Assembly (NCBI GenBank): GCA_041725955.1
Contig: JBGRQE010000112.1
Span: 1 to 27,425 of the forward strand
Source: JBGRPZ01 sp041725955
GTDB lineage: Bacteria; Bacteroidota; Bacteroidia; Bacteroidales; JBGRPZ01
Direction of reading: 5' to 3'
DNA length: 27,425 bases
This document shows, in pieces, positions 8,550 to 17,540 of the stretch; the stretch's first letter is position 1; every line of letters begins with the position of its first letter. The notes under the pieces are model-generated. The model saw nothing but the letters and a program-made list of their open reading frames with translations. It was not told the DNA's origin and ran no database searches. The translations under genes and the position numbers were made by a program.

Positions 8550-11500
8550 ATGCAAAGAAAGTTTAATTTACTTTTCCGTGCAAGTGGAAAAGTAAAAAAG
8601 GGAGTAAAAACAATCTGTTTTTATTTGCTTATGACAATGTTATCCAGCCATACCTATGCCTCGGTATGGATTGAAGGTATCACCTTAATTATAAGGGAAG
8701 AAAGTATAAGTTTAATAGAATTAATTGAAGAGCTCGACAAGCGAAGTGAATTAGAGTTTGTTTATAATGCTGCATATTTAGAGAAATATCAGGATTTAAA
8801 AATAAATCAAGAAGGAAGTGTTAAAGAAGTTCTGCAGTCAGTTTTGAAAAATACTGATTTAGAATTAACGGTTAGTGGCGATGTCTACATTGTGTCACCG
8901 ATAAAACAAATAAAAGGGAAAGGAGTGCAAAAAAAGACTGTAAAAGGAATAGTAACCGATAAGTCAAATTTGCCTTTACCTGGTGTAAATGTAATTGTAA
9001 AAGGTACTTTGATAGGTACAGTCACAGATCTTGAAGGACGATATTCTATAGATTTAGCTTCAGATAAAAATCAGACTTTGGTATTTTCTTTTATGGGGAT
9101 GAAACCCAGAGAAGTACAGTATGATGGGCAGTCAGTAATTGATGTTGTTTTAGAAGATCAGGAGAATAAGTTAGGTGAAGTAGTTGTGACTGGATATCAA
9201 ACAATTTCTAAAGAACGATCGACAGGTAGTTATGAAATTATTGATAAGGAAATTTTGGAAGAATCGATTCATTCAAATGTTGCATCTAAATTAGAAGGTG
9301 TTGTTGCTGGATTGAAAGTTTCACCTGATGGAGAGATTAATATTCGTGGAATTTCAACCTTTAATGGAGATCGTGATGTTCTTTTGGTCGTGGACGGCTT
9401 TCCCACTGAAAAAATGCCTGAATCTAATGATATTGAAAGTGTAACTGTTTTGAAAGATGCCGCTGCAGCTTCTATCTGGGGAGCACGAGCATCTAATGGA
9501 GTCATGGTAATCACTACGAAACGAGGAACTTCCAAAGAGAAAATAAATGTGAATGCTTCTGTTGAATATTATCACGAAACAAAGGAGGATGAGAGTGATT
9601 ACAGAAATGCATCACCATCGGATTTGGTTGACTTGGAACTTGATATTTTTAAGGCTGGCTGGATAAAGGCATATCCTAAAAAATACCCAAAGGTTTATAC
9701 TCCTGTTTGGGATGTTCTACTAAAATCAACTCATCTAAAAAAGGGGGTGGATCCGCGAGAGTGGATGTCACCTGAGGAAAAATCAGTGATTAATTCATAC
9801 AGAAATAAGGATGTCCAGAAAGAGTACTATGAAAAAATGAGAAGGGCTAGAACCTGGTCTAAATACTCGGTAAGTTTGGATGGTCATATTGATAATATTA
9901 ATTACTATACTTCATTGAACTATACTAATACCAAAAGCTCTTTTGTAGGGAATGAGGAAAGAAAAATTAATGCCAATATGCGAATGGATATGATGGTATT
10001 TGACGATTTGAAATTAGTAGTTGGATGTGCTTTTGAAAACTCAGATTCAGATAGAGAGTCGTTTGAAGCATTCAATTATGGGTATGGATCATTAAAAGAC
10101 AACGAGGGAAATTACAATTCATTTTATAATGCCTTGTCTCAATCATATAAGGATGAGTATAGTGTTAAACCTGGATATGTTGATTGGAATTATAATCCGT
10201 TACAACAGTTAGATGAAACAGGTGGAACTGTTGATTACAATCATTACAGAGCATATTTGGATGCTGGTTATGCACTGACAGATGCATTAAGTATTAATTA
10301 TAAATTTCAACTTGAAAAAAGTTCCACTGACAATGAATTTGTGTATGGGAAAAATAGTTTTGAAGCAAGAAACTTAAGTAATACTTATACTTATGAAGAA
10401 GATGGACAGATAAAACATGACATGCCACATTCGGCAATTTTAACGCAGGAGAAAAGATTTGGGAGTAATTTGTCTTCAAGAATTCAATTAAATTATAGAA
10501 AAGAGTTTGGAAAACATACCCTTACTTGTCTTGGTGGATATGAGTACCGTAAGGAATTTTCACGACGAAGTAACTATGTGCATTTTGGATATGGAGAACA
10601 ATCTCTGGCTATATCTCCAATCAATTTAAAAGGGTATGTGGAAAGAACCTTAAATACTTGGAATAACAGTAAGTATAATCGCACATTTTACAACAAGGGA
10701 CCTAGAATGAATGAATCTGATTTTAGGTATGTTAGTTACTTTGCCAATTTGGGTTACACTTTTGATGAAAAATATGATTTCACGGCTAGTGCGAGAATAG
10801 ATGATTCTAATCTTTTTGGAGCATCAAAAAAGTACAGAAGACTACCGCTTTGGTCTGTTGGTGCAGGTTGGACACTATCTAATGAAAAGTTCTTTAGTTC
10901 TGAGGTTGTGAATTATCTAAAATTCAGAGGTAGTTATGGGTTTAATGGTAATATTGACAGAAGTACAATTCCTCAAATGAAACTGAAATTAGGCTTGAAT
11001 ATGTTAGGGGGTAAGGAAGGTGCGTATATATATAATCCGGAAAACCCAAAATTAAGATGGGAAAAAACAAGAATTTCTAATCTTGCAATTGAATTTGGAT
11101 TATTTGATAATAAAATGAGGGGAAGTGTAGAATACTATAACAAGAAAAGTGAAGACTTGTTAGGAAATCAAAACTTGCATCCAGCCACCGGATATGAAAG
11201 TATCAGAACGAATGTGGCTAAAGTATCAAATAAAGGTGTTGAAGTAGAATTAAATTCATTGCTTTTCAAATCGAAAGATTTTGAGATTAATGCAGGAATC
11301 AACTTATCTTATAACAAAAATGAAGTGTTGGAGAATTTTGTTTCGGTATCACGACTTTATCAGGTTTTAGGGTCTGGTTACTACGTGAATGGAGCCGCAA
11401 TGGATGCCAGATATGTATATCGTAATGCAGGTTTGAATGAAAATGGAGAACCTTTAATTTATGATGTTGAAAATAATATTCAAACGGAGATATCTGATGA

Positions 11501-12053
11501 TCCAACAAGTGAAGTTCATCTAAAGTTGATAAAAAACACCAATGCTCCTTATTATGGAGGTCTTAACTTAAACATTCAGTATAAAAATTTCTCACTAAGA
11601 ACGAAGTTTACAGGAGAGTTTGGTCATTATTTTAAAATGCCTGAAATTAAATATTACAGTACATCTAATTTATCAGTTAGTGGAAATACTGCTGATAAGG
11701 ATGTAGTTAATAGATGGAGAAAATCTGGAGATGAGAAATTCACAAATATCCCTAAGATAGGAGCTAAAACTTATAGTATAGAAATGGATTATTATAACGA
11801 TAGTGATGTGTTGATACGAAAGGCCGATTATGTTGCATTTAGGGAACTTGGATTATCATATAGATTGAAGAGTCAAATTGCATCAAAATTGAAACTTCAG
11901 AACTTGAAGTTATCATTTCAAGTTAGAAATTTGGGAATCTGGACTAGAAATAAGGAAAATCTAGATCCAAGAAGATTTAAGAGCTTTACTAATTCGAGTC
12001 TTTACAACCCATATAAAACAAATTACAGTTTGGGTATTACAGCTAAATTTTAA
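8550..12053 (+). CDS. SusC/RagA-like TonB-dependent transporter with STN signalling domain
   Basis: This 1167-residue outer-membrane transporter moves ligands captured by its SusD partner into the periplasm, using energy from TonB. In order: a long signal peptide with hydrophobic core at about 21-35; an STN domain (about 48-118) that passes a signal to FecR; a carboxypeptidase-regulatory-like domain (about 130-205, VKGIVTDKSNLPLPGVNVIV); a TonB-box-like EVVVTGYQT at about 210; a plug (about 220-330, including NIRGISTF and LLVVDGFP); and a beta barrel ending in an aromatic residue (ITAKF). The STN domain and the sigma/FecR genes just upstream together define a trans-envelope signalling system. 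The SusD gene starts 3 bases after the stop. The substrate cannot be told from sequence. The gene is intact and of usual length. Confidence 0.97.
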   Translation: MQRKFNLLFRASGKVKKGVKTICFYLLMTMLSSHTYASVWIEGITLIIREESISLIELIEELDKRSELEFVYNAAYLEKYQDLKINQEGSVKEVLQSVLKNTDLELTVSGDVYIVSPIKQIKGKGVQKKTVKGIVTDKSNLPLPGVNVIVKGTLIGTVTDLEGRYSIDLASDKNQTLVFSFMGMKPREVQYDGQSVIDVVLEDQENKLGEVVVTGYQTISKERSTGSYEIIDKEILEESIHSNVASKLEGVVAGLKVSPDGEINIRGISTFNGDRDVLLVVDGFPTEKMPESNDIESVTVLKDAAAASIWGARASNGVMVITTKRGTSKEKINVNASVEYYHETKEDESDYRNASPSDLVDLELDIFKAGWIKAYPKKYPKVYTPVWDVLLKSTHLKKGVDPREWMSPEEKSVINSYRNKDVQKEYYEKMRRARTWSKYSVSLDGHIDNINYYTSLNYTNTKSSFVGNEERKINANMRMDMMVFDDLKLVVGCAFENSDSDRESFEAFNYGYGSLKDNEGNYNSFYNALSQSYKDEYSVKPGYVDWNYNPLQQLDETGGTVDYNHYRAYLDAGYALTDALSINYKFQLEKSSTDNEFVYGKNSFEARNLSNTYTYEEDGQIKHDMPHSAILTQEKRFGSNLSSRIQLNYRKEFGKHTLTCLGGYEYRKEFSRRSNYVHFGYGEQSLAISPINLKGYVERTLNTWNNSKYNRTFYNKGPRMNESDFRYVSYFANLGYTFDEKYDFTASARIDDSNLFGASKKYRRLPLWSVGAGWTLSNEKFFSSEVVNYLKFRGSYGFNGNIDRSTIPQMKLKLGLNMLGGKEGAYIYNPENPKLRWEKTRISNLAIEFGLFDNKMRGSVEYYNKKSEDLLGNQNLHPATGYESIRTNVAKVSNKGVEVELNSLLFKSKDFEINAGINLSYNKNEVLENFVSVSRLYQVLGSGYYVNGAAMDARYVYRNAGLNENGEPLIYDVENNIQTEISDDPTSEVHLKLIKNTNAPYYGGLNLNIQYKNFSLRTKFTGEFGHYFKMPEIKYYSTSNLSVSGNTADKDVVNRWRKSGDEKFTNIPKIGAKTYSIEMDYYNDSDVLIRKADYVAFRELGLSYRLKSQIASKLKLQNLKLSFQVRNLGIWTRNKENLDPRRFKSFTNSSLYNPYKTNYSLGITAKF

Positions 12054-12056
12054 ACT

Positions 12057-13355
12057 ATGAAAAAGATATTATATTTTTTACCATTTCTTCTTATTCTTTT
12101 CTCTTGCGAAGAAGAATTAGAAGTTAAACCCAAAGGAGTTACCACACTAAGTTCTGCAAAAGATTTGAGACTTCTACTTGATAATATAAATGTGTATGCT
12201 TCGAATCCCAGATCTATTACTTATGGTTATGATCTAATAAGGTATGCTTCTGATGACGTCTTTGTTAAAAGTACGGACCTTTCAGACTTTCAGAATTCTA
12301 TGGCTAATGCATTTGCCTTTTACAGTAGAGATACAGAACTAATTGAGAAATACAATTATGGTGATGCCGATATATTGTATCAAGTAATTAGTTTAGCCAA
12401 TGTTGTTGTCAATAAAATTGGGAGTTTTAATGATATGACGGAAAATGATAGAAAACAAATTGAAGGTGAAGGTAGAGTTCACAGGGCATTTTCTTATCTG
12501 ATTTTGGCAAATATATATGGAAAGCATTACAATAATGAAACCAGTGGACAGGATAAATGTGTCCCATTAATAAAAACTGACAATGTAAATATTGAAGTGC
12601 CTGAAAGAGCATCTGTAAAAGAAGCTTATGACTTTATCCTAGAAGATCTTTTAAGTTCTATAGATCTTTTGGGAAAACCAGATGAATTCAAGTATACACC
12701 ATCTATTGCGACAGCTTATGCATTATTATCTCGTGTTTATTTATATATGTATGATTATGAGAATGCAGAAAAATATGCCACCAAAGCTTTGGAAAAAAAC
12801 TCATATTTGGAAAATTATGAGGATAAAATAGATGTTCTGGATGAGATAAAAGCTTATGATGGAAAAGCTCTTTTACTGTATAAAAATTCATATTGGAAAT
12901 ATGTTACTAGCTCAAAAGGATTGAAAGTCAATCCGGAACTTTATTCATCATATGAGGACGGTGATTTGCGAAAATTAAAGTTCGATGATGAAGATATGCG
13001 TTATTCTCAATATCCTACATCATTTACTGGTATTACTGTAGCTGAGATGTATCTAACACGGGCGGAATGTAAGGCAAGGGCAAATAAACTAGGTGATGCT
13101 TTAGATGATTTAAACACAATTAGGCAGAATAGATACACTTCGGAAAGTTATATTGATTTAGATGAAAATAATCAACAAATGGTAATTGATTTAGTGAAAT
13201 TAGAGCGTCGAAAGGAGCTTTGTTTTACAGGTCTGCGCTGGTTTGATATGAAGCGATTTAATGAGCCATTTATAAGAATGGTAGGAGATAAAACATTGAA
13301 TTATGAAGTTGGTTCAGATCTGTGGGTATTTCCACTTCCTGGAGATTATTATTAG
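12057..13355 (+). CDS. SusD/RagB-like surface lipoprotein
   Basis: This 432-residue lipoprotein forms the lid of the SusC channel and captures substrate at the cell surface. The signal peptide ends in the lipobox LFSC with Cys17. The following EEELE is an acidic lipoprotein export signal of the kind that sends Bacteroidota lipoproteins to the surface. TPR-like helical repeats are visible (for example IATAYALLSRVYLYMYDYEN at about 222-241), and the C-terminal part has the family pattern AEMYLTRAECKAR, DLVKLERRKELCFTGLRWFD. It is short for a family that is usually about 450-650 residues, which may mean a reduced binding face and a small ligand. The gene is tightly coupled to susC, and a strong hairpin follows 15 bases after its stop. 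Confidence 0.95.
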   Translation: MKKILYFLPFLLILFSCEEELEVKPKGVTTLSSAKDLRLLLDNINVYASNPRSITYGYDLIRYASDDVFVKSTDLSDFQNSMANAFAFYSRDTELIEKYNYGDADILYQVISLANVVVNKIGSFNDMTENDRKQIEGEGRVHRAFSYLILANIYGKHYNNETSGQDKCVPLIKTDNVNIEVPERASVKEAYDFILEDLLSSIDLLGKPDEFKYTPSIATAYALLSRVYLYMYDYENAEKYATKALEKNSYLENYEDKIDVLDEIKAYDGKALLLYKNSYWKYVTSSKGLKVNPELYSSYEDGDLRKLKFDDEDMRYSQYPTSFTGITVAEMYLTRAECKARANKLGDALDDLNTIRQNRYTSESYIDLDENNQQMVIDLVKLERRKELCFTGLRWFDMKRFNEPFIRMVGDKTLNYEVGSDLWVFPLPGDYY

Positions 13356-13370
13356 TTGAGTGATAAAAAT

Positions 13371-13393
13371 AGCCCCCAGTTTTGGGGGCTTTT
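13371..13393 (+). terminator. Rho-independent terminator after susD
   Basis: AGCCCCCA (13371-13378) pairs perfectly with TGGGGGCT (13383-13390) around the loop GTTT, followed by TTT and then an AT-rich stretch. It is a compact GC-rich stem 15 bases past the susD stop. The T run is short and interrupted by AAAA, so termination may be partial, which would allow some read-through into the thioredoxin-like gene that starts 12 bases later. Confidence 0.75.
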
Positions 13394-13405
13394 AAAATTT
13401 ATATA

Positions 13406-14566
13406 ATGAGAACTTTTACTGTTGTTATTGTTGTTTTAATGTATTTGTGTGGGAACGTAAATGTGGCCTGCAGTCAAGGAATTAATTTTCTTAATAAAGA
13501 TTTTTCAATTGTTTTTGAAAAAGCCAAAAGAGAAAAGAAAATTGTCTTCATAGATGTTTATACATCATGGTGTGGCCCCTGTAAATCCCTATCAAAAAAT
13601 GTATTTACCAATGATAGTGTAGGAGCATACTTTAATAAGAATTTTATCTGTTATAAGCTCATGCAGAATAAGGACGAAAGTTCAAAAGAGCTGGCAAGTA
13701 AATATAATATTAAAGCGTTCCCTACATTGCTATGGATAGGTTTTGATGGAAATGAACTTCATAGAGTTACTGGCTATGTAAATGCAAATGATTTATTAAA
13801 TGAAGCAAAAAAAATAGGTACAAACCAAAGTACTAGTAGAATTAATCAAAAGTGGAAGAATGGCGAGAAAACTATAGAGAATGCTCAAGTTTATTTTTCA
13901 ATGAATAGGGATAGAAATGAGTTCGTCGATTACTTCAAAAGTTTATCGGAAGAGGAAAAACAAGATAAGCGAGTACTAAAATTGATTATTAGAAAATTCA
14001 ATTTTCAAAGTAAAACAGCTTGTTTTGAATATGTGTTAAATAATATAGACTTGAGTGAAAGATTGCTAGGTAAATTTATTGTTGGAAGATATATTCAGAA
14101 AAATATAGAACAAGATTTGTCAAAAGTTGATTCAACTGATTTTAATGTTGTAATAGATTATTATAAGAATTTAAAATGTAGGAATGTAGATTTTTATTAT
14201 AGTACATATTTGTTACAATATTATCTAGGTAGGAATGAGTTGAATATGTTTTTTAAAACAACAGAGCATATTTTAAAGATATATCCTGATTTTTCTAATA
14301 TTTCAATTTATAATTTTTTAAAGTTTCTGGATCACCAAGATAAATCAGAACTAAAGGGGTTTGATAGGTATATAAGAGCATGGATAGGAAGAGTGTCAAA
14401 AAGTAAGAATAGTCAAGCTAAATATAGCAAGTTAATGCAATGTTTTTCATTGTTAGATGATTCTAATAATATGAAAATTAATTTTGAAAAGTTAGTTTCT
14501 ATTACAGATACTTCCAATTATTATGAAAGGAAAATTTTAGAAGTTATGAAGCAAAAATTTCAATAA
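13406..14566 (+). CDS. exported thioredoxin-fold protein with long C-terminal extension
   Basis: This is a 386-residue exported protein. Residues 1-24 form a signal peptide (MRTFTVVIVVLMYLCGNVNV, then ACSQG). A thioredoxin-like domain occupies about 30-145 and has the active site WCGPC with Cys56 and Cys59 and a cis-proline in AFPT at 106. The remaining 240 residues are charged and apparently helical, with no family recognised. It probably acts as a periplasmic or surface disulfide reductase or isomerase. The frame extends to a TTG at 13382, but that lies inside the terminator stem, so the ATG at 13406 was chosen. The location directly after susCD suggests a role with the imported ligand or its enzymes, possibly a peptide or redox-active substrate. 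This functional link is inference. Confidence 0.85.
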   Translation: MRTFTVVIVVLMYLCGNVNVACSQGINFLNKDFSIVFEKAKREKKIVFIDVYTSWCGPCKSLSKNVFTNDSVGAYFNKNFICYKLMQNKDESSKELASKYNIKAFPTLLWIGFDGNELHRVTGYVNANDLLNEAKKIGTNQSTSRINQKWKNGEKTIENAQVYFSMNRDRNEFVDYFKSLSEEEKQDKRVLKLIIRKFNFQSKTACFEYVLNNIDLSERLLGKFIVGRYIQKNIEQDLSKVDSTDFNVVIDYYKNLKCRNVDFYYSTYLLQYYLGRNELNMFFKTTEHILKIYPDFSNISIYNFLKFLDHQDKSELKGFDRYIRAWIGRVSKSKNSQAKYSKLMQCFSLLDDSNNMKINFEKLVSITDTSNYYERKILEVMKQKFQ

Positions 14567-14693
14567 AATCTTTGTTCGTTTCTTCTGTTGAATAATTCTA
14601 TATTCTTTTTTAGAAGATTATATAGATTGAGTGTAAAGCCTTGATTAAGTGATCGGATAGATTAGGGATTGATAGAAAATCACGAATATATGT

Positions 14694-14725
14694 AAGGGTG
14701 GAAAGGTTTCTTTTCACCCTTTTTT
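14694..14725 (+). terminator. strong Rho-independent terminator after the thioredoxin-like gene
   Basis: AAGGGTGGAAAG (14694-14705) pairs with CTTTTCACCCTT (14710-14721) around the loop GTTT, with one G-T wobble in twelve pairs, followed by four more T residues. It lies about 130 bases past the stop of the thioredoxin-like gene and closes the uptake locus. Confidence 0.85.
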
Positions 14726-14989
14726 CGTTTGAGATTTGTCTTAATGATAATTAGAGATGTCTAGGAAATAAAATAGAAATTCTCTCGAAATTTGCGCCAA
14801 AATATTCAAATACACAATAACTTGTGTGTGTGCTCTTCACTGATGGCTACTTGAATGGTATGAGGGAAAATTGATACAAGTATATGAATTAGAGTCATTT
14901 TTGTTAAGCTACAAAGTCTCTTGTCAATGGGTTATAAAACAACATCTAATCTGCTTTTTATAAATTGAAAAGTGATGTGAGTGTTTAAT
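14726..14989. other. non-coding gap between terminator and IS66 left end
   Basis: I see no gene, RNA or clear regulatory element in this AT-rich stretch, nor in 14567-14693 before the terminator. In particular it does not show an obvious continuation of the lipoprotein gene cut at the other side of the IS66 element, as a simple insertion would predict. Confidence 0.5.
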
Positions 14990-15003
14990 GTAAGCCTTCG
15001 GCG
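14990..15003 (+). repeat. IS66 left terminal inverted repeat
   Basis: The repeat is GTAAGCCTTCGGCG. Its partner is at the right end of the element (17527-17540), with 12 of 14 bases matching. Similarity beyond this point is weak. Confidence 0.75.
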
Positions 15004-15055
15004 TAGCACATCTTGATTACTTTTTTAGTGCAGTATAGATTTGCACAAAAAAGAA

Positions 15056-15385
15056 ATGAGAAAAATGAATCCACATGCTTTTGAGAAGCTTCATAAAGAG
15101 TATAAAGAATCAGGACTAAGTGTACATGATTTTTGTTCTAACCAGGATATTGTAGTTTCATCTTTTTATTATTGGCAAAGGAAGTTCAAGAAAAACAGTG
15201 AAGTTTCCAGGGAGTTTATTCCTTTGGTTATTGAAGAATCGCCTAAATGCATTACACCAGTTGCTGCCAAAGAAGTTTCCAAGGCAAATCATCTGGAGTT
15301 TATTTTTCCCAATGGCACCAAACTGGTGCTTAAGGAAAACATTGACCTAAACCTGTTGAAAACCATTGTTCACCTTTACGACTAA
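15056..15385 (+). CDS. tnpA: IS66 accessory protein TnpA (helix-turn-helix)
   Basis: This 109-residue small protein is the first gene of the IS66 cassette. It has a helix-turn-helix-like N-terminal half (FEKLHKEYKESGLSVHDFC, then SSFYYWQRKFKK) and a C-terminal LEFIFPNGTKLVLKENIDL segment typical of IS66 Orf1. It is required for transposition in studied IS66 elements, but its exact role is unclear. The frame opens at a TTG at 15041; ATGs at 15056 and 15065 are better starts. The tnpB start codon follows 5 bases after the stop. Confidence 0.85.
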   Translation: MRKMNPHAFEKLHKEYKESGLSVHDFCSNQDIVVSSFYYWQRKFKKNSEVSREFIPLVIEESPKCITPVAAKEVSKANHLEFIFPNGTKLVLKENIDLNLLKTIVHLYD

Positions 15386-15390
15386 AGCGC

Positions 15391-15729
15391 ATGTTTCATT
15401 TGCATGGTAATTTAAAATACTTTCTCTATCCGGCTCCTGTTGATATGCGGAAAAGCTTTTACACACTTAGTGGCATTGTTACTTCAGCAATGAAGCGTAA
15501 TGTACAGGATGGAGAAGTTTTCATTTTTGTCAACCGAAACTTAACCATCATGAAGATCTTACATATGGAACACGGTGGCTTGGTCATCTACCACAAAAAA
15601 CTGGAGAGTGGTGTTTTCAAACTGCCTGTTTTTGATGAAACAGTAAACTCTCAGTCCATCAGTTGGCATGAGTTGATGATGATTGTAAGCGATGTAAGCC
15701 CCTCCCAAAGAAAATTGAAAAAACGCTAA
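15391..15729 (+). CDS. tnpB: IS66 accessory protein TnpB
   Basis: This 112-residue IS66 Orf2 protein (the TnpB of IS66, unrelated to the RNA-guided TnpB of IS200/IS605) has the family signature YPAPVDMRKSFYTLSGIV at about 13-30. It also has the pattern EVFIFVNRNLTIMKILHMEHGG, IYHKKLESGVFKLP. It is needed for transposition alongside TnpC, but no catalytic activity is established. The length is normal. Spacing to tnpA is 5 bases and to tnpC 64 bases, so it is probably one operon. Confidence 0.93.
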   Translation: MFHLHGNLKYFLYPAPVDMRKSFYTLSGIVTSAMKRNVQDGEVFIFVNRNLTIMKILHMEHGGLVIYHKKLESGVFKLPVFDETVNSQSISWHELMMIVSDVSPSQRKLKKR

Positions 15730-15793
15730 TAAACCTACCCCCACCTTACTGATTTTACTATATTCGCACCCATTCAATTTTAAGCAGTTTTAA

Positions 15794-17419
15794 ATGAGCG
15801 AGAGTGCAGACAAAGATTTATTAATTCAGAAGCTCCTTCAGGAAAGGGATGAGCTTTACGGTGAACTGTCTCGTCTGCGCAAAGCTGATAATGGAGCCTT
15901 TGAGGCGAGTGAAAAAGAAAATAAAAGACTGCTTGAAGTTGTAGAAAAGAAGGATGAAAAAATCGATAAACTGACAGATCAGTTAGCCTGGTACAAGCGC
16001 AAGCTATGGGGACGTAGCGGCGATAGTTTCATTCCGGAAAATCCGAATCAATTCAAAATAGATTTTGAAGGCCTGGGGCTTCTGCCAGAGGAGGAAGAAA
16101 GAGCCAAAGAGGCAGAACAGGAACTTCAGATTTATCAGCGTCGAAAACCTGCAAAAAAGAAAGAGAAACCGGTACGATTACCACTGCCGGATGATCTTCG
16201 AAGAGAAGAAGAGATTATTGAACCCAAAGATATAGATGAAAATTGGGTACGCATTGGTGAAGAAGTAACCGAGATATTGGAACACAAGCCGGGAGAACTT
16301 TATGTGCGAAGAATTGTACGTCCTAAATACGCTAAAAAACAATCTCAGCAATCTGAAGAAGAAAACAATATCCGCACAGCTTCTCTTCCACTTTTGCCTT
16401 TGCCTCGCAGCAATGCTGGAGCTTCGCTTTTGGCAGAGCTGTTGATTAATAAGTATCAGCATCATCTGCCATTTCATCGTCAGATAGCAATGTTCAAACA
16501 AACAGGAGTTTCATTGTCGGCCTCTACTATTAATGGATGGTTTCAAGGTAGCAGCGATCTGTTGCGTGCTTTATATGATAGACTCAAAGAGATTGTTCTG
16601 GATTCAGACTATATCCAGGTAGATGAAAGTACAATCCCGGTCGTGAATAATGAGAAACACAAGGCTGTAAAGGCTTACCTGTGGATGGTGCGATCGGTAA
16701 TGCAGAACATGGTATTTTTTCATTACGACAAAGGATCCAGGGCACAAAAAGTAGTGATTGATCTTCTTCAAAATTACCAGGGGGCTGTGCAGACTGACGG
16801 ATATGAGGCTTATTCCATCTATGAGAAAAAGCAAGGAGTATTGCTTCTGGGCTGTTGGGCTCATGCACGCCGTAAATTCCATGAAAGTCTGAAGGAAGAC
16901 AAAGAAGGAGCTGAATATGCATTGGCACAGATTCGCAATATCTACAAGGTAGAAGCAATGGCTGATGATCAGAATCTGGATCATTCACAAAGGGCTGAGC
17001 TAAGGAAAAGACTAGCTCATCCAATCCTTCGTGCTTTTGAAAAGTGGATTGTCAACTATTATCCAAAGGTATTACCCAAAAGTAGGATGGGTACAGCACT
17101 CTCTTATACCTACTCCCTTTTTCGTAGACTGTCACGCTATCAACTTGACGGACGTTACCTGCCAGACAACAATCTTGCAGAAAACGCTATCAGGCCAATG
17201 GCTGTAGGAAGAAAGAACTACCTGTTTTGTGGAAATCATGATGCGGCAGAAAATGCTGCTATCATCTATTCATTGCTGGGATGCTGCAAAGCCTGTGGAG
17301 TAAACTCAAGGGAATGGTTAACTGATGTGCTGACGCGAATACCTGCTTATAATGGCGATTATTCCAAGGATCTTGCTGATTTGCTGCCATACAATTGGAA
17401 AAAATCTGTAAAAGCTTAG
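15794..17419 (+). CDS. tnpC: IS66 transposase TnpC (DDE)
   Basis: This 541-residue transposase performs DNA cleavage and strand transfer for the element. An N-terminal coiled coil (about 5-70) leads into LAWYKRKLWGRSGD, the usual IS66 motif. The catalytic DDE triad is probably Asp277 (YIQVDES), Asp335 (QTDGYEAY) and Glu463 (LAENAIRP). WAHARRKF at 355-362 and the C-terminal GRKNYLFCGNHDAAENAAII block are further family hallmarks. Length and motifs indicate an intact, potentially active transposase. Confidence 0.96.
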   Translation: MSESADKDLLIQKLLQERDELYGELSRLRKADNGAFEASEKENKRLLEVVEKKDEKIDKLTDQLAWYKRKLWGRSGDSFIPENPNQFKIDFEGLGLLPEEEERAKEAEQELQIYQRRKPAKKKEKPVRLPLPDDLRREEEIIEPKDIDENWVRIGEEVTEILEHKPGELYVRRIVRPKYAKKQSQQSEEENNIRTASLPLLPLPRSNAGASLLAELLINKYQHHLPFHRQIAMFKQTGVSLSASTINGWFQGSSDLLRALYDRLKEIVLDSDYIQVDESTIPVVNNEKHKAVKAYLWMVRSVMQNMVFFHYDKGSRAQKVVIDLLQNYQGAVQTDGYEAYSIYEKKQGVLLLGCWAHARRKFHESLKEDKEGAEYALAQIRNIYKVEAMADDQNLDHSQRAELRKRLAHPILRAFEKWIVNYYPKVLPKSRMGTALSYTYSLFRRLSRYQLDGRYLPDNNLAENAIRPMAVGRKNYLFCGNHDAAENAAIIYSLLGCCKACGVNSREWLTDVLTRIPAYNGDYSKDLADLLPYNWKKSVKA

Positions 17420-17470
17420 AATATTATAGCAAATTCCAATCTTTTTTAGAAAACACTGTAAAATTATAAA

Positions 17471-17510
17471 TCCTGACTAATTTCATTGCTTGAAATGAAT
17501 CTAGTCAGGA
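17471..17510 (+). repeat. 40-base hairpin in the IS66 right end
   Basis: Outer arms TCCTGACTA (17471-17479) and TAGTCAGGA (17502-17510) are perfectly complementary. Inner arms TTCATT and AATGAA extend the stem across a 2x2 internal loop. It lies 51 bases past tnpC and 16 bases before the terminal repeat. No long T run follows. It may stop transcription through the element's end or act as a subterminal binding site. Confidence 0.6.
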
Positions 17511-17526
17511 TTTGCAATATGGGGTT

Positions 17527-17540
17527 GGCCGTAGGCTTAC
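17527..17540 (-). repeat. IS66 right terminal inverted repeat
   Basis: Read on the minus strand the tip is GTAAGCCTACGGCC, matching the left tip in 12 of 14 bases. Its TAA (17537-17539) serves as the stop codon of the interrupted lipoprotein gene. Confidence 0.75.

Larger units (their letters stand above)
14990..17540 (+). mobile_element. IS66-family insertion sequence, apparently complete
   Basis: A 2551-base element holds tnpA, tnpB and tnpC in the standard IS66 order. The left end starts GTAAGCCTTCGGCG at 14990. The reverse complement of the right end starts GTAAGCCTACGGCC at 17540. They match in 12 of 14 positions, and GTAAG is typical of IS66 tips. IS66 elements usually make an 8-bp target duplication; here the flanks are TGTTTAAT (left) and TTTAAAAC (right), which do not match, pointing to a rearrangement after insertion or to decay. 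The right tip interrupts a lipoprotein gene. Confidence 0.9.

Noticed and set aside
13382..13405. upstream TTG start for the thioredoxin-like gene
   Set aside because: The codon lies inside a terminator stem, and the ATG at 13406 begins a normal signal peptide.
15391..15729. RNA-guided TnpB nuclease
   Set aside because: The name coincides, but the protein is IS66 Orf2 (DMRKSF motif, 112 residues) with no RuvC-like domain.
16584..17024. 146- and 126-codon minus-strand frames
   Set aside because: They are antisense shadows inside the IS66 transposase gene.
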